From: Luminiphilus sp051201685
Lineage (GTDB): Bacteria > Pseudomonadota > Gammaproteobacteria > Pseudomonadales > Halieaceae
Direction of reading: 5' to 3'
Assembly (NCBI RefSeq): GCF_051201685.1
Contig: NZ_CP179213.1
Span: forward strand, 1,302,001-1,366,000
Length of the DNA stretch: 64,000 nucleotides
In this document: piece after piece, positions 8,908 to 15,647 of the stretch
Layout: each line of letters opens with the position of its first letter
Position numbering within the stretch: position 1 is the stretch's first letter
Program-made: the position numbers and the translations under genes
Notes under the pieces: generated by a model
What the model was told of the DNA's origin: nothing
Seen by the model: only the letters and a program-made list of their open reading frames with translations
The model's database searches: none

Positions 8908-9765
8908 GTGTCTGACACTCCAGTTACCATTTCTGCCGGCGATATTCAGTTTGGCAACCATTTGCCTTTCGTACTCATTGGGGGAATTAACGTTCTCGAG
9001 AGCGAGCAGTTTGCAGTCGATGTCGCAGGACATTACCGCGAGGTTTGCGAACGCTTATCCATTCCGCTGGTGTTCAAAGCGTCCTACGACAAAGCCAATC
9101 GCTCTTCGGTGAAATCTTATAGAGGACCCGGGCTGGAGTTGGGGCTTAAGCAACTGGGTGCGGTAAAACGCGCGCTGGGTGTTGCCACACTGACCGATGT
9201 TCATGCGCCTGACGAAGCCGCTGCCGCTGCTGAGGTTTGTGACATTATCCAGCTCCCTGCTTTTCTTGCGCGCCAGACCGATTTAATACAGGCAATGGCG
9301 ACAACGGGAGCCGTTGTAAATATCAAAAAACCCCAGTTTTTAAGTCCAGAGCAAATGGCCCACATCGTGGATAAGTTTCGTGAGTGTGGCAATGACCAGC
9401 TATTACTTTGTGAGCGGGGCAGTAATTTTGGCTATGACAACCTCGTTGTCGACATGCTCGGCTTTGGCGTGATGCAGCGCGTCTCGGGCGGCTTGCCGCT
9501 AATCTTTGACGTGACGCACGCCCTGCAACGTCGAGACCCCGGGCAAAGCGCTTCAGGTGGTCGCAGGCAACAAGTGTTGTCATTGGCGCGATCAGGTATG
9601 GCCGTGGGTCTTGCTGGTTTATTTTTGGAAGCCCACCCCGATCCCGATAAAGCCTTGTGCGATGGTCCCAGCGCACTGCCGCTGCACCTGCTTGAGCCTT
9701 TTCTTGAGCAAGTCAAAGCCGTTGATACGATGGCAAAAGCCTTACCCCACCTCACCATTAATTAA
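8908..9765 (+). CDS. kdsA: 3-deoxy-8-phosphooctulonate synthase
   Basis: KdsA condenses phosphoenolpyruvate with arabinose 5-phosphate to make KDO 8-phosphate, the precursor of the LPS core sugar KDO. The 285-residue TIM barrel matches E. coli KdsA closely: VFKASYDKANRSS, SYRGPGL, NIKKPQF, FDVTHALQ and the C-terminal CDGPSALPL. In GGINVLES an Asn sits where metal-dependent members have a Cys ligand, so this looks like the metal-independent class. The GTG start lies 3 bases after the pyrG stop, implying translational coupling. Its presence shows the cell makes KDO-containing LPS. Confidence 0.96.
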   Translation: MSDTPVTISAGDIQFGNHLPFVLIGGINVLESEQFAVDVAGHYREVCERLSIPLVFKASYDKANRSSVKSYRGPGLELGLKQLGAVKRALGVATLTDVHAPDEAAAAAEVCDIIQLPAFLARQTDLIQAMATTGAVVNIKKPQFLSPEQMAHIVDKFRECGNDQLLLCERGSNFGYDNLVVDMLGFGVMQRVSGGLPLIFDVTHALQRRDPGQSASGGRRQQVLSLARSGMAVGLAGLFLEAHPDPDKALCDGPSALPLHLLEPFLEQVKAVDTMAKALPHLTIN

Positions 9766-9785
9766 ACACAACTGGAGAACCTGAA

Positions 9786-11075
9786 GTGAACGAGATCGTC
9801 GACGTACGTGCTTTCGAAGTATTGGACTCACGGGGAAATCCCACGGTAATGGCGGAGGTCACGCTAGACAACGATGCGGTGGGCGTTGCTTGTGCACCCT
9901 CCGGTGCTAGTACCGGGAGCCGAGAGGCTCTGGAATTGCGCGACAACGATCCGAAACGGTACCTCGGCAAGGGAGTTTTACAGGCAGTGGGCAATGTTAA
10001 CGGGCCCATTCGTGATCTGCTTCTGGGACACGATGCTAGCGATCAGCGGGGCATCGATCAGCGTATGATTGAGGCCGATGGCACTGAAAATAAAGGGGAA
10101 TTTGGCGCCAATGCCATCCTCGCGGTTTCATTGGCTGCGGCCAAAGTGGCAGCAACGGCCAGCGGTATTCCTCTTTACCAACACATTGCCAATCTATCGG
10201 GTAATGAGCAGATGACGATGCCCGTGCCGATGATGAATATTCTTAACGGTGGTGAGCACGCCGACAATAATGTCGATATACAAGAGTTCATGATTCAGCC
10301 AGTTTCTGCCGGTACTTTCTCGGATGCGCTGCGGATTGGGGCAGAAATTTTTCATCATTTAAAGAAGGTGCTATCTGCTCGTGGTCTGGCGACGGCAGTG
10401 GGCGATGAGGGTGGGTTTGCGCCCAATCTCCCCTCGAATGCCGCGGCCCTCGATGTCATTGCTGAGGCCGTTGATGTGGCGGGGTACAAGCTTGGGTCAG
10501 ACATTACTTTAGCCCTCGACTGTGCCGCTTCTGAATTTTATAAAGATGGCCTCTACGATCTCCAGGGCGAGGGCCGGCAATTCAATAGCAGCGAATTTGC
10601 CGACTACTTGGGCGATTTGTGCAACCAACACCCCATTATTTCCATCGAAGACGGGCTGGACGAGTCCGATTGGGAGGGATGGGCAACGCTGACCCAAAAA
10701 CTTGGGGATCGCATTCAGTTAGTTGGCGACGACCTCTTTGTGACCAATACAAAAATCTTGGAGCGCGGAATCCGCGAAAACATCGGCAATTCGATTTTGA
10801 TTAAATTTAATCAGATCGGCTCTTTGTCGGAGACCTTGGACGCCATTGCCATGGCGCGAGGCGCAGGTTACACAGCCGTGATTTCCCATCGATCTGGGGA
10901 AACCGAAGACGCCACGATTGCCGATCTCGCGGTGGGTACGGGCGCAGGACAGATAAAAACCGGGTCGCTGTGTCGATCAGATCGCGTTGCCAAGTACAAT
11001 CGGTTGTTGCGTATTGAGGCTGCGCTGGGACTAACGGCGCCTTATCGTGGCCGCGACGAGTTTGCTCGAGGCTAA
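9786..11075 (+). CDS. eno: Enolase
   Basis: Enolase interconverts 2-phosphoglycerate and phosphoenolpyruvate in glycolysis and gluconeogenesis, and so also supplies the substrate of the upstream KdsA. The 429-residue protein has the family N-terminus AFEVLDSRGNPTVMAEV and the flexible-loop sequence GDEGGFAPN. It also has the Mg-ligand region SIEDGLDESDW, then GDDLFVTN, and the catalytic/signature stretch SHRSGETED. GTG at 9786 is the start, preceded by GGAG at 9774-9777. The stop TAA shares its last base with the ftsB ATG. Confidence 0.97.
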   Translation: MNEIVDVRAFEVLDSRGNPTVMAEVTLDNDAVGVACAPSGASTGSREALELRDNDPKRYLGKGVLQAVGNVNGPIRDLLLGHDASDQRGIDQRMIEADGTENKGEFGANAILAVSLAAAKVAATASGIPLYQHIANLSGNEQMTMPVPMMNILNGGEHADNNVDIQEFMIQPVSAGTFSDALRIGAEIFHHLKKVLSARGLATAVGDEGGFAPNLPSNAAALDVIAEAVDVAGYKLGSDITLALDCAASEFYKDGLYDLQGEGRQFNSSEFADYLGDLCNQHPIISIEDGLDESDWEGWATLTQKLGDRIQLVGDDLFVTNTKILERGIRENIGNSILIKFNQIGSLSETLDAIAMARGAGYTAVISHRSGETEDATIADLAVGTGAGQIKTGSLCRSDRVAKYNRLLRIEAALGLTAPYRGRDEFARG

Positions 11076-11377
11076 TGCCCATGCGTATCTTGGCTGCCGT
11101 GTTACTGAGCCTGATGGTGTTTCTTCAGTACCGACTCTGGTTTGGCGAGGGGGGCATTGCCGAGGGTGTGCGATTACAGGAAAAAATTGTGGTAGAGGAA
11201 GCGCGTAATGCTGAACTGAAGGCCCGTAACGATCGCTTGGCGCATCAGGTACTGGAGCTTCAAAACGGTCATTTAGCCGTAGAGCAGCATGCGCGGGAGG
11301 AGCTGGGGCTGGTGAAAGACGACGAAACCTACTATCAGTTTGTCGAGCCATCGGAGCCGGCGTCTCCGCAACCATGA
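11075..11377 (+). CDS. ftsB: Cell division protein FtsB
   Basis: FtsB is a small bitopic inner-membrane protein of the FtsQLB divisome complex, which activates septal peptidoglycan synthesis. The 100-residue product has one N-terminal transmembrane helix (residues 3-17, ILAAVLLSLMVFLQYRLWF) and then a periplasmic coiled coil with leucine-heptad spacing (about 28-75). The segment AREELGLVKDDETYYQFVE is highly typical of FtsB. The start ATG overlaps the eno TAA by one base, and the 3' end overlaps ispD by four (ATGA). An in-frame ATG at 11081 is an alternative. The eno-ftsB-ispD order is conserved in gammaproteobacteria. Confidence 0.93.
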   Translation: MPMRILAAVLLSLMVFLQYRLWFGEGGIAEGVRLQEKIVVEEARNAELKARNDRLAHQVLELQNGHLAVEQHAREELGLVKDDETYYQFVEPSEPASPQP

Positions 11378-12078
11378 GTAGCCTGTGGGCCGTAGTTCCT
11401 GCGGCTGGGTCGGGCCAGCGTATGGCCGCAGAAATACCCAAGCAATACCTGCGAATTGCAGGGGCCACCATTCTTGAATACGCCCTGCGTGCACTACTCG
11501 CTTGCCCCGATGTGCGTGGTGTCGTCGTGGTAGTAGATCCTGCAGATCGCCGCGCGGATGAGATTTTGAGCCTTAGTGATCCCAGAGTTACCCGGGCTTC
11601 TGGTGGGGCAGAGCGGGCTGACTCGGTTCTATCAGGACTGCGCAGTCTTGCCGGTATTGCCGCGCAAGACGACTGGGTCCTGGTGCACGATGCCGCTCGG
11701 CCCTGCTTGCCTTTGGCAGATTTGCAGCGCTTTATCGATGCCATTAAAGCAGGTGGTGTCGGCGGTCTGCTGGCGCAGAGGGTCAGTGATACGATTAAGC
11801 GAGTGGGGAAGGACCAACGCGTTGAAGAAACCTTGGACAGAGAGAGCTTGTGGCGCGCTCAGACCCCTCAAATGTTCCGCTGGTCTGAGCTCTCTTTCGC
11901 TTTAGAACAGTCACTGGATAAAGGCCTGCCGGTCACCGACGAGGCCAGTGCGATGGAGCAGGCGGGGTATGACGTACAAATTGTTGAAGGGCCCTCCTGC
12001 AATTTGAAGGTGACGGTGCCAGATGACCTGAGGGTTGCTGAGTATTATTTAAAAACGTGGGCGGTGAAGCGAACATGA
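11374..12078 (+). CDS. ispD: 2-C-methyl-D-erythritol 4-phosphate cytidylyltransferase
   Basis: IspD joins CTP and methylerythritol 4-phosphate to form CDP-ME, the third step of the MEP isoprenoid pathway. The 234-residue nucleotidyltransferase has the nucleotide-binding N-terminus VVPAAGSGQRMAAEIPKQY, the VHDAARPC block, and TPQMFR with the later TDEASAMEQAG segment, all standard for IspD. Start and stop overlap ftsB and ispF respectively in ATGA fashion, so this part of the operon is translationally coupled. Together with IspF it shows that the MEP route is present, which matters for the HMG-CoA reductase at 31 kb. Confidence 0.96.
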   Translation: MSSLWAVVPAAGSGQRMAAEIPKQYLRIAGATILEYALRALLACPDVRGVVVVVDPADRRADEILSLSDPRVTRASGGAERADSVLSGLRSLAGIAAQDDWVLVHDAARPCLPLADLQRFIDAIKAGGVGGLLAQRVSDTIKRVGKDQRVEETLDRESLWRAQTPQMFRWSELSFALEQSLDKGLPVTDEASAMEQAGYDVQIVEGPSCNLKVTVPDDLRVAEYYLKTWAVKRT

Positions 12079-12566
12079 TGCGTATCGGACATGGTTTTGA
12101 CGTCCATGCTTTTGGTCCCGGAGACCACGTCATTTTAGGCGGCGAAAAAATTTCCCACAGCGCCGGTCTGGTTGCCCATTCCGACGGTGATGTGGTGCTT
12201 CACGCCCTTTGTGATGCGCTCTTGGGAGCGGCTGGGTTAGGGGACATTGGGAAGCACTTCCCCGATACCGACGCGGCTTATGCCAATGCCGACAGCCGTG
12301 GGCTATTGCGACATGTTGTGACCTTGCTGGGAGCGCAACAGTGGCAGGCCATGAACGTTGATATCACCATCATCGCGCAGCAGCCAAAAATGGCCCCCCA
12401 CATTGACGCCATGCGCGCTCATATTGCGAGTGATCTTGGGGTCGAGCTTAATGCCGTTAACGTCAAGGCAACTACGACAGAAAAGCTGGGCTACATTGGG
12501 CGAGAAGAGGGTATCGCGTGCCACGCTGTCACCCTGCTGACTGCACGGGCCGGTGAAGGGGCCTGA
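12075..12566 (+). CDS. ispF: 2-C-methyl-D-erythritol 2,4-cyclodiphosphate synthase
   Basis: IspF cyclises CDP-ME 2-phosphate to MEcPP with release of CMP, directly after the IspD/IspE steps. The 163-residue protein shows the metal-binding GHGFDVHAF start (Asp and His ligands), HSDGDVVLHALCDALLGAAG, GDIGKHFPDTD and the C-terminal ATTTEKLGYIGREEGIAC. ATG 12075 overlaps the ispD stop (ATGA); ATG 12078 would also work. The frame extends six residues upstream inside ispD, but these are not conserved. In Pseudomonas truD and surE come next; here pcm begins 3 bases later. Confidence 0.96.
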   Translation: MMRIGHGFDVHAFGPGDHVILGGEKISHSAGLVAHSDGDVVLHALCDALLGAAGLGDIGKHFPDTDAAYANADSRGLLRHVVTLLGAQQWQAMNVDITIIAQQPKMAPHIDAMRAHIASDLGVELNAVNVKATTTEKLGYIGREEGIACHAVTLLTARAGEGA

Positions 12567-12569
12567 TCG

Positions 12570-13223
12570 ATGGACCGTGACGGAATTGGCATGACCTCCA
12601 TGCGAACGCGCCAGAGACTGGTGCAGCGTTTGGTGGAGCAGGGCATTACATCGACTCAAGTCCTTGAGGCTGTCCGGTCAACACCGCGACATTTATTTGT
12701 TGATGAGGCCCTTGCCCACCGTGCCTATGAGGACACTGCGCTGCCTATTGGATGGAACCAAACGCTGTCACAGCCTTATATTGTGGCCAGAATGACCGAG
12801 CTGGCAATAGCCAATGGCACACCGAAAAAAGTCCTCGAGATTGGCAGTGGATCGGGCTATCAAACAGCCATACTCGCGCAAGTCTCGGGGGAGGTTTATG
12901 CGATGGAGCGGATCAAAGGTCTCTCAGATCGATCGCGGAAGCGTTTCAGAGATCTGCGCTTGCGCAACGTTCAGCTGCGATTTGGTGATGGTCTCGCGGG
13001 CTGGCCAGATAAAGGTCCCTTTGACGTAATTTTATCGGCCGCCGCACCGGAACAAGTACCATCGGCATTGCTGGAGCAGCTAGCCATGGGGGGGCGCCTA
13101 ATTATGCCCGTAGGCAACCGGGCTCAGGATTTAGTTGTCGTGCACGCAACCGAGTCAGGCTTTGAAACTGAGGCTGTAGAGCCAGTTAATTTTGTGCCGA
13201 TGTTGCCGGGGGTGGAGCGATAA
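12570..13223 (+). CDS. pcm: Protein-L-isoaspartate O-methyltransferase
   Basis: Pcm uses S-adenosylmethionine to methylate L-isoaspartyl residues formed by ageing of Asn and Asp, starting their repair. The 217-residue protein has the family elements PRHLFVDEALAHRAYEDTALPIG, the QTLSQPYIVARM segment, and the SAM-binding glycine motif VLEIGSGSGYQTAIL. Post-motif blocks GDGLAGWPDKGPFD and ILSAAAPEQVP follow. It sits 3 bases after ispF and its TAA shares a base with the next ATG. In many relatives pcm is paired with surE; surE is absent here. Confidence 0.95.
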   Translation: MDRDGIGMTSMRTRQRLVQRLVEQGITSTQVLEAVRSTPRHLFVDEALAHRAYEDTALPIGWNQTLSQPYIVARMTELAIANGTPKKVLEIGSGSGYQTAILAQVSGEVYAMERIKGLSDRSRKRFRDLRLRNVQLRFGDGLAGWPDKGPFDVILSAAAPEQVPSALLEQLAMGGRLIMPVGNRAQDLVVVHATESGFETEAVEPVNFVPMLPGVER

Positions 13224-14173
13224 TGGCGATTCCAAGCTGGAGCATTTTTCTGCGTGGGGCTGCGATGGGCGCCGCTGATCTTGTCCCTGGAGTCTCTGGG
13301 GGCACGGTAGCCCTCATTACCGGAATCTATCCGCGACTTTTGGCCGCAGTGACATCGGTGAACGCGTCTGCCATGCGCCTGTTGTTACGCGGGCAATGGC
13401 AGGCTCTTTGGCGACACGTCGATGGCGAGTTTCTGTTGCCCCTTATGTTGGGTATTGGGTCGGCTATTTTTAGTTTGGCTGGAACACTGAAATTGTTGCT
13501 GGCGACACAGCCTCTTTTAGTTTGGTCGTTTTTTTGTGGCTTGGTGTTGGTGTCGAGTTTGACACTTATGCGCACCGAAATTGCGCGTCTGACGCCCACT
13601 GTTGTCCTCATGTCGTTGCTGGGCGTAGCCGCGATGTTGCTGCTGGGATTGGGCTCTGGAATTAGTTTTCCACAGCACTTGGGCGGTTTTTTTGTGGCGG
13701 GATTGCTAGGTATTTGCGCGATGATTTTACCCGGTATTTCAGGCAGTTTTATTTTGTTGCTGCTTGGCATGTATGGGCCAATTATTTCGGCAGTTGCCGA
13801 TCGAGAATGGATTCCCTTAATAGTGTTCGCTGGGGGCTGCGGCATTGGCCTGCTTATTTCTAGTCGATTTCTGAGTTTTGTATTAGCCCGGGCGCGCGTT
13901 GCCACTATGGCACTTCTGGTGGGATTTTTACTGGGCTCTTTGGTCATTTTATGGCCATGGCAACAGGTGCTGCAGACAACGATCGACAGCGATGGTCAGG
14001 TTCGCCCCACACAAACGGCCCCGGTCTCGCCGTTCTACTACGAGCAAACTACGGGGGATAGTCAGTTACTAGGCTGTTTACTCAGTGCTGCATTGGGTGC
14101 AGGCCTTGTTATTTCGCTGCATAGGTTGGCGGGTCGCTCAGCGACGAATCGAGCTGCGGATGTGCCGCAGTAG
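13223..14173 (+). CDS. popT: DUF368 polyprenyl-phosphate transporter (PopT family)
   Basis: This 316-residue polytopic inner-membrane protein belongs to DUF368. Members (PopT in recent work) return undecaprenyl phosphate, the carrier lipid of cell-wall and LPS synthesis, across the inner membrane. The signature is at the N-terminus, GAAMGAADLVPGVSGGTVALITGIYPRLL. A second, similar re-entrant-like element follows mid-protein, GICAMILPGISGSFILLLLGMY; the two GxSG-type repeats are typical. Around eight to nine helices are visible. ATG overlaps the pcm stop by one base. DUF368 between pcm and nlpD is not the classic arrangement, but it fits functionally with the envelope gene nlpD. The symbol rests on family-level recognition. 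Confidence 0.88.
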   Translation: MAIPSWSIFLRGAAMGAADLVPGVSGGTVALITGIYPRLLAAVTSVNASAMRLLLRGQWQALWRHVDGEFLLPLMLGIGSAIFSLAGTLKLLLATQPLLVWSFFCGLVLVSSLTLMRTEIARLTPTVVLMSLLGVAAMLLLGLGSGISFPQHLGGFFVAGLLGICAMILPGISGSFILLLLGMYGPIISAVADREWIPLIVFAGGCGIGLLISSRFLSFVLARARVATMALLVGFLLGSLVILWPWQQVLQTTIDSDGQVRPTQTAPVSPFYYEQTTGDSQLLGCLLSAALGAGLVISLHRLAGRSATNRAADVPQ

Positions 14174-14174
14174 T

Positions 14175-15179
14175 ATGACCGTCCCATGGGCAAGGCTATG
14201 CTACTTAGCGATCGCTTTACTGTGGGGTTGTTCGAATAATCCGCCAGCGCCTATTGAAACTCGACAAGGCGTTACCCTCGAGCGCAATAGGGACGCCGTC
14301 ACCCCTGAGGTGGCGCACGCTCCCCAGTACGGTGGCTCTCTTGACCATGGTGAGCCGTACACTGTGCAAGAGGGCGATACCTTATATTCGATCGCTTTCC
14401 GTCTCGGTGCTGATTATCGATTACTAGCCAGAGCCAATGATATTGCGCCCCCTTATCTTATTTATCCGGGGCAAACTCTCAGCACCATCGATCCTGTTGC
14501 GGGCTCTGTGGTCGATGGGTCGGCAGCTGTCGCTTTATCTCATCCGCCAGCGCCAAAGGCGGTCGAGGTTAAATCCAAACCTGAACTAAAGTCTGTGTCT
14601 CAGCCCCAATCACAAACTCAACCCGCAGAGAAACCTCAGCCGGCAGCGCCGAAAGGTTCAGTAACAACTTCTGCTGCCGAGGCAAGTGGGCAAGGGGCAA
14701 CGCCGCCTAAAGTGACTTCAAGTCCACCCCCGACCAAAGCGATACCCGTGGCTAAAGCGCCAGCCCCGCAGGTTAAATCGGTGGTTGGCGGCGAGGCGCC
14801 TACGCTGGGACCTGTGACCCGCTGGTTGTGGCCGGGCAAGGGCCCGGTGGAGCGTGCCTATTCGGCCGTGCTCCATAAGGGTATCGACATTGCTGGTCAG
14901 CGTGGTGATCCGGTTTATGCCACGGCTGCGGGTGTGGTTGTGTATGCAGGTACCGGCGTGAAGGGGTACGGTGCGTTGCTGATCGTTAAACACAACGACC
15001 AGTTTCTCAGTGCTTATGGGCACAATGACGCGATGCTGGTAGCAGAGGGTGCCAATATCCGTGCCGGACAACAGTTAGCCCGGATGGGCAGCAGCGGGAC
15101 AGACACCGTCAAGTTGCACTTTGAGATTCGCCGCAAGGGACAGCCGGTTGATCCACTGCGCTTACTGCCCCGCCGTTAA
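14175..15179 (+). CDS. nlpD: NlpD-type lipoprotein, amidase activator (LysM + degenerate M23)
   Basis: NlpD is an outer-membrane lipoprotein that activates the amidase AmiC to split septal peptidoglycan. The 334-residue product has a lipoprotein signal peptide with Cys19 after ALLWG and a LysM domain at about 58-103 (YTVQEGDTLYSIAFRLG). A Pro/Ala/Lys-rich linker runs to about 210, and the C-terminal LytM/M23 domain begins HKGIDIAGQRGDPVYA. One zinc ligand pair (HKGID) is present, but the final HxH motif reads KLHFE, so enzymatic activity should be lost, as expected for an activator. I start at ATG 14175, one base past the popT stop; a longer in-frame start would overlap popT and spoil the signal peptide. 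rpoS, the usual next gene, is missing. Confidence 0.93.
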   Translation: MTVPWARLCYLAIALLWGCSNNPPAPIETRQGVTLERNRDAVTPEVAHAPQYGGSLDHGEPYTVQEGDTLYSIAFRLGADYRLLARANDIAPPYLIYPGQTLSTIDPVAGSVVDGSAAVALSHPPAPKAVEVKSKPELKSVSQPQSQTQPAEKPQPAAPKGSVTTSAAEASGQGATPPKVTSSPPPTKAIPVAKAPAPQVKSVVGGEAPTLGPVTRWLWPGKGPVERAYSAVLHKGIDIAGQRGDPVYATAAGVVVYAGTGVKGYGALLIVKHNDQFLSAYGHNDAMLVAEGANIRAGQQLARMGSSGTDTVKLHFEIRRKGQPVDPLRLLPRR

Positions 15180-15257
15180 GATGTGACACCACTCAACGGC
15201 GCCTCTCCACAGGCTTACGCCACAAAGCTCTCTGGTTTGTTGTCTTGGCGAACGCGA

Positions 15258-15581
15258 CTAACGCTGTAACAGCGGCAGTTTGTCTGACTTTCCAGTCCAA
15301 GCCTCGGCGTCTTCCAAGGCGGGTTTTTTCTCTGTGATGTTGGGCCAGATGTCGGCGAGTTCGGCATTCAACTCTAGGAACTGCTCCTGCCCTGCGGGTA
15401 GCTCATCTTCTGAGTAGATCGCATCAATAGGGCACTCAGGTTCACACAACGCGCAGTCGATGCATTCGTCGGGGTGTATGACCAAAAAATTGGGGCCCTC
15501 GTAAAAACAGTCCACCGGGCATACTTCGACACAGTCGGTGTGTTTACAATTGATACAGTCTTCGCCTACAACAAAGGTCAT
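15258..15581 (-). CDS. fdxA: 7Fe-8S ferredoxin FdxA
   Basis: This 107-residue cytosolic electron carrier is almost identical in layout to Azotobacter vinelandii ferredoxin I. The first cluster motif begins C9xxC12, with C17 and C21-P; the second is C40xxC43xxC46 with C50-P. The extra Cys25 in PVDCFYEGPNFLVIHPDECIDC is also as in FdI. The C-terminal extension (QFLELNAELADIWPNITEKK) is typical and absent from short 2[4Fe-4S] ferredoxins. It is on the minus strand after mutS (66 bases between mutS stop and fdxA is occupied by the fdxA start side), keeping the mutS-fdxA neighbourhood seen in Pseudomonas. Confidence 0.95.
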   Translation of the reverse strand: MTFVVGEDCINCKHTDCVEVCPVDCFYEGPNFLVIHPDECIDCALCEPECPIDAIYSEDELPAGQEQFLELNAELADIWPNITEKKPALEDAEAWTGKSDKLPLLQR

Positions 15582-15647
15582 GCTTACTTATCTCCAGTTG
15601 GTCCGACGCAAGGATACGGCCTTCTGAGTCGATTTGAAATACGCCAG

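Noticed and set aside
11031..11744. 237-codon open frame antisense to ftsB and ispD
   Set aside because: Arg/Ser/Ala-rich composition of a shadow frame; both sense genes are certain.
13327..13947. 206-codon open frame antisense to popT
   Set aside because: Lys/Pro/Asn-rich mirror of hydrophobic codons, no domain.
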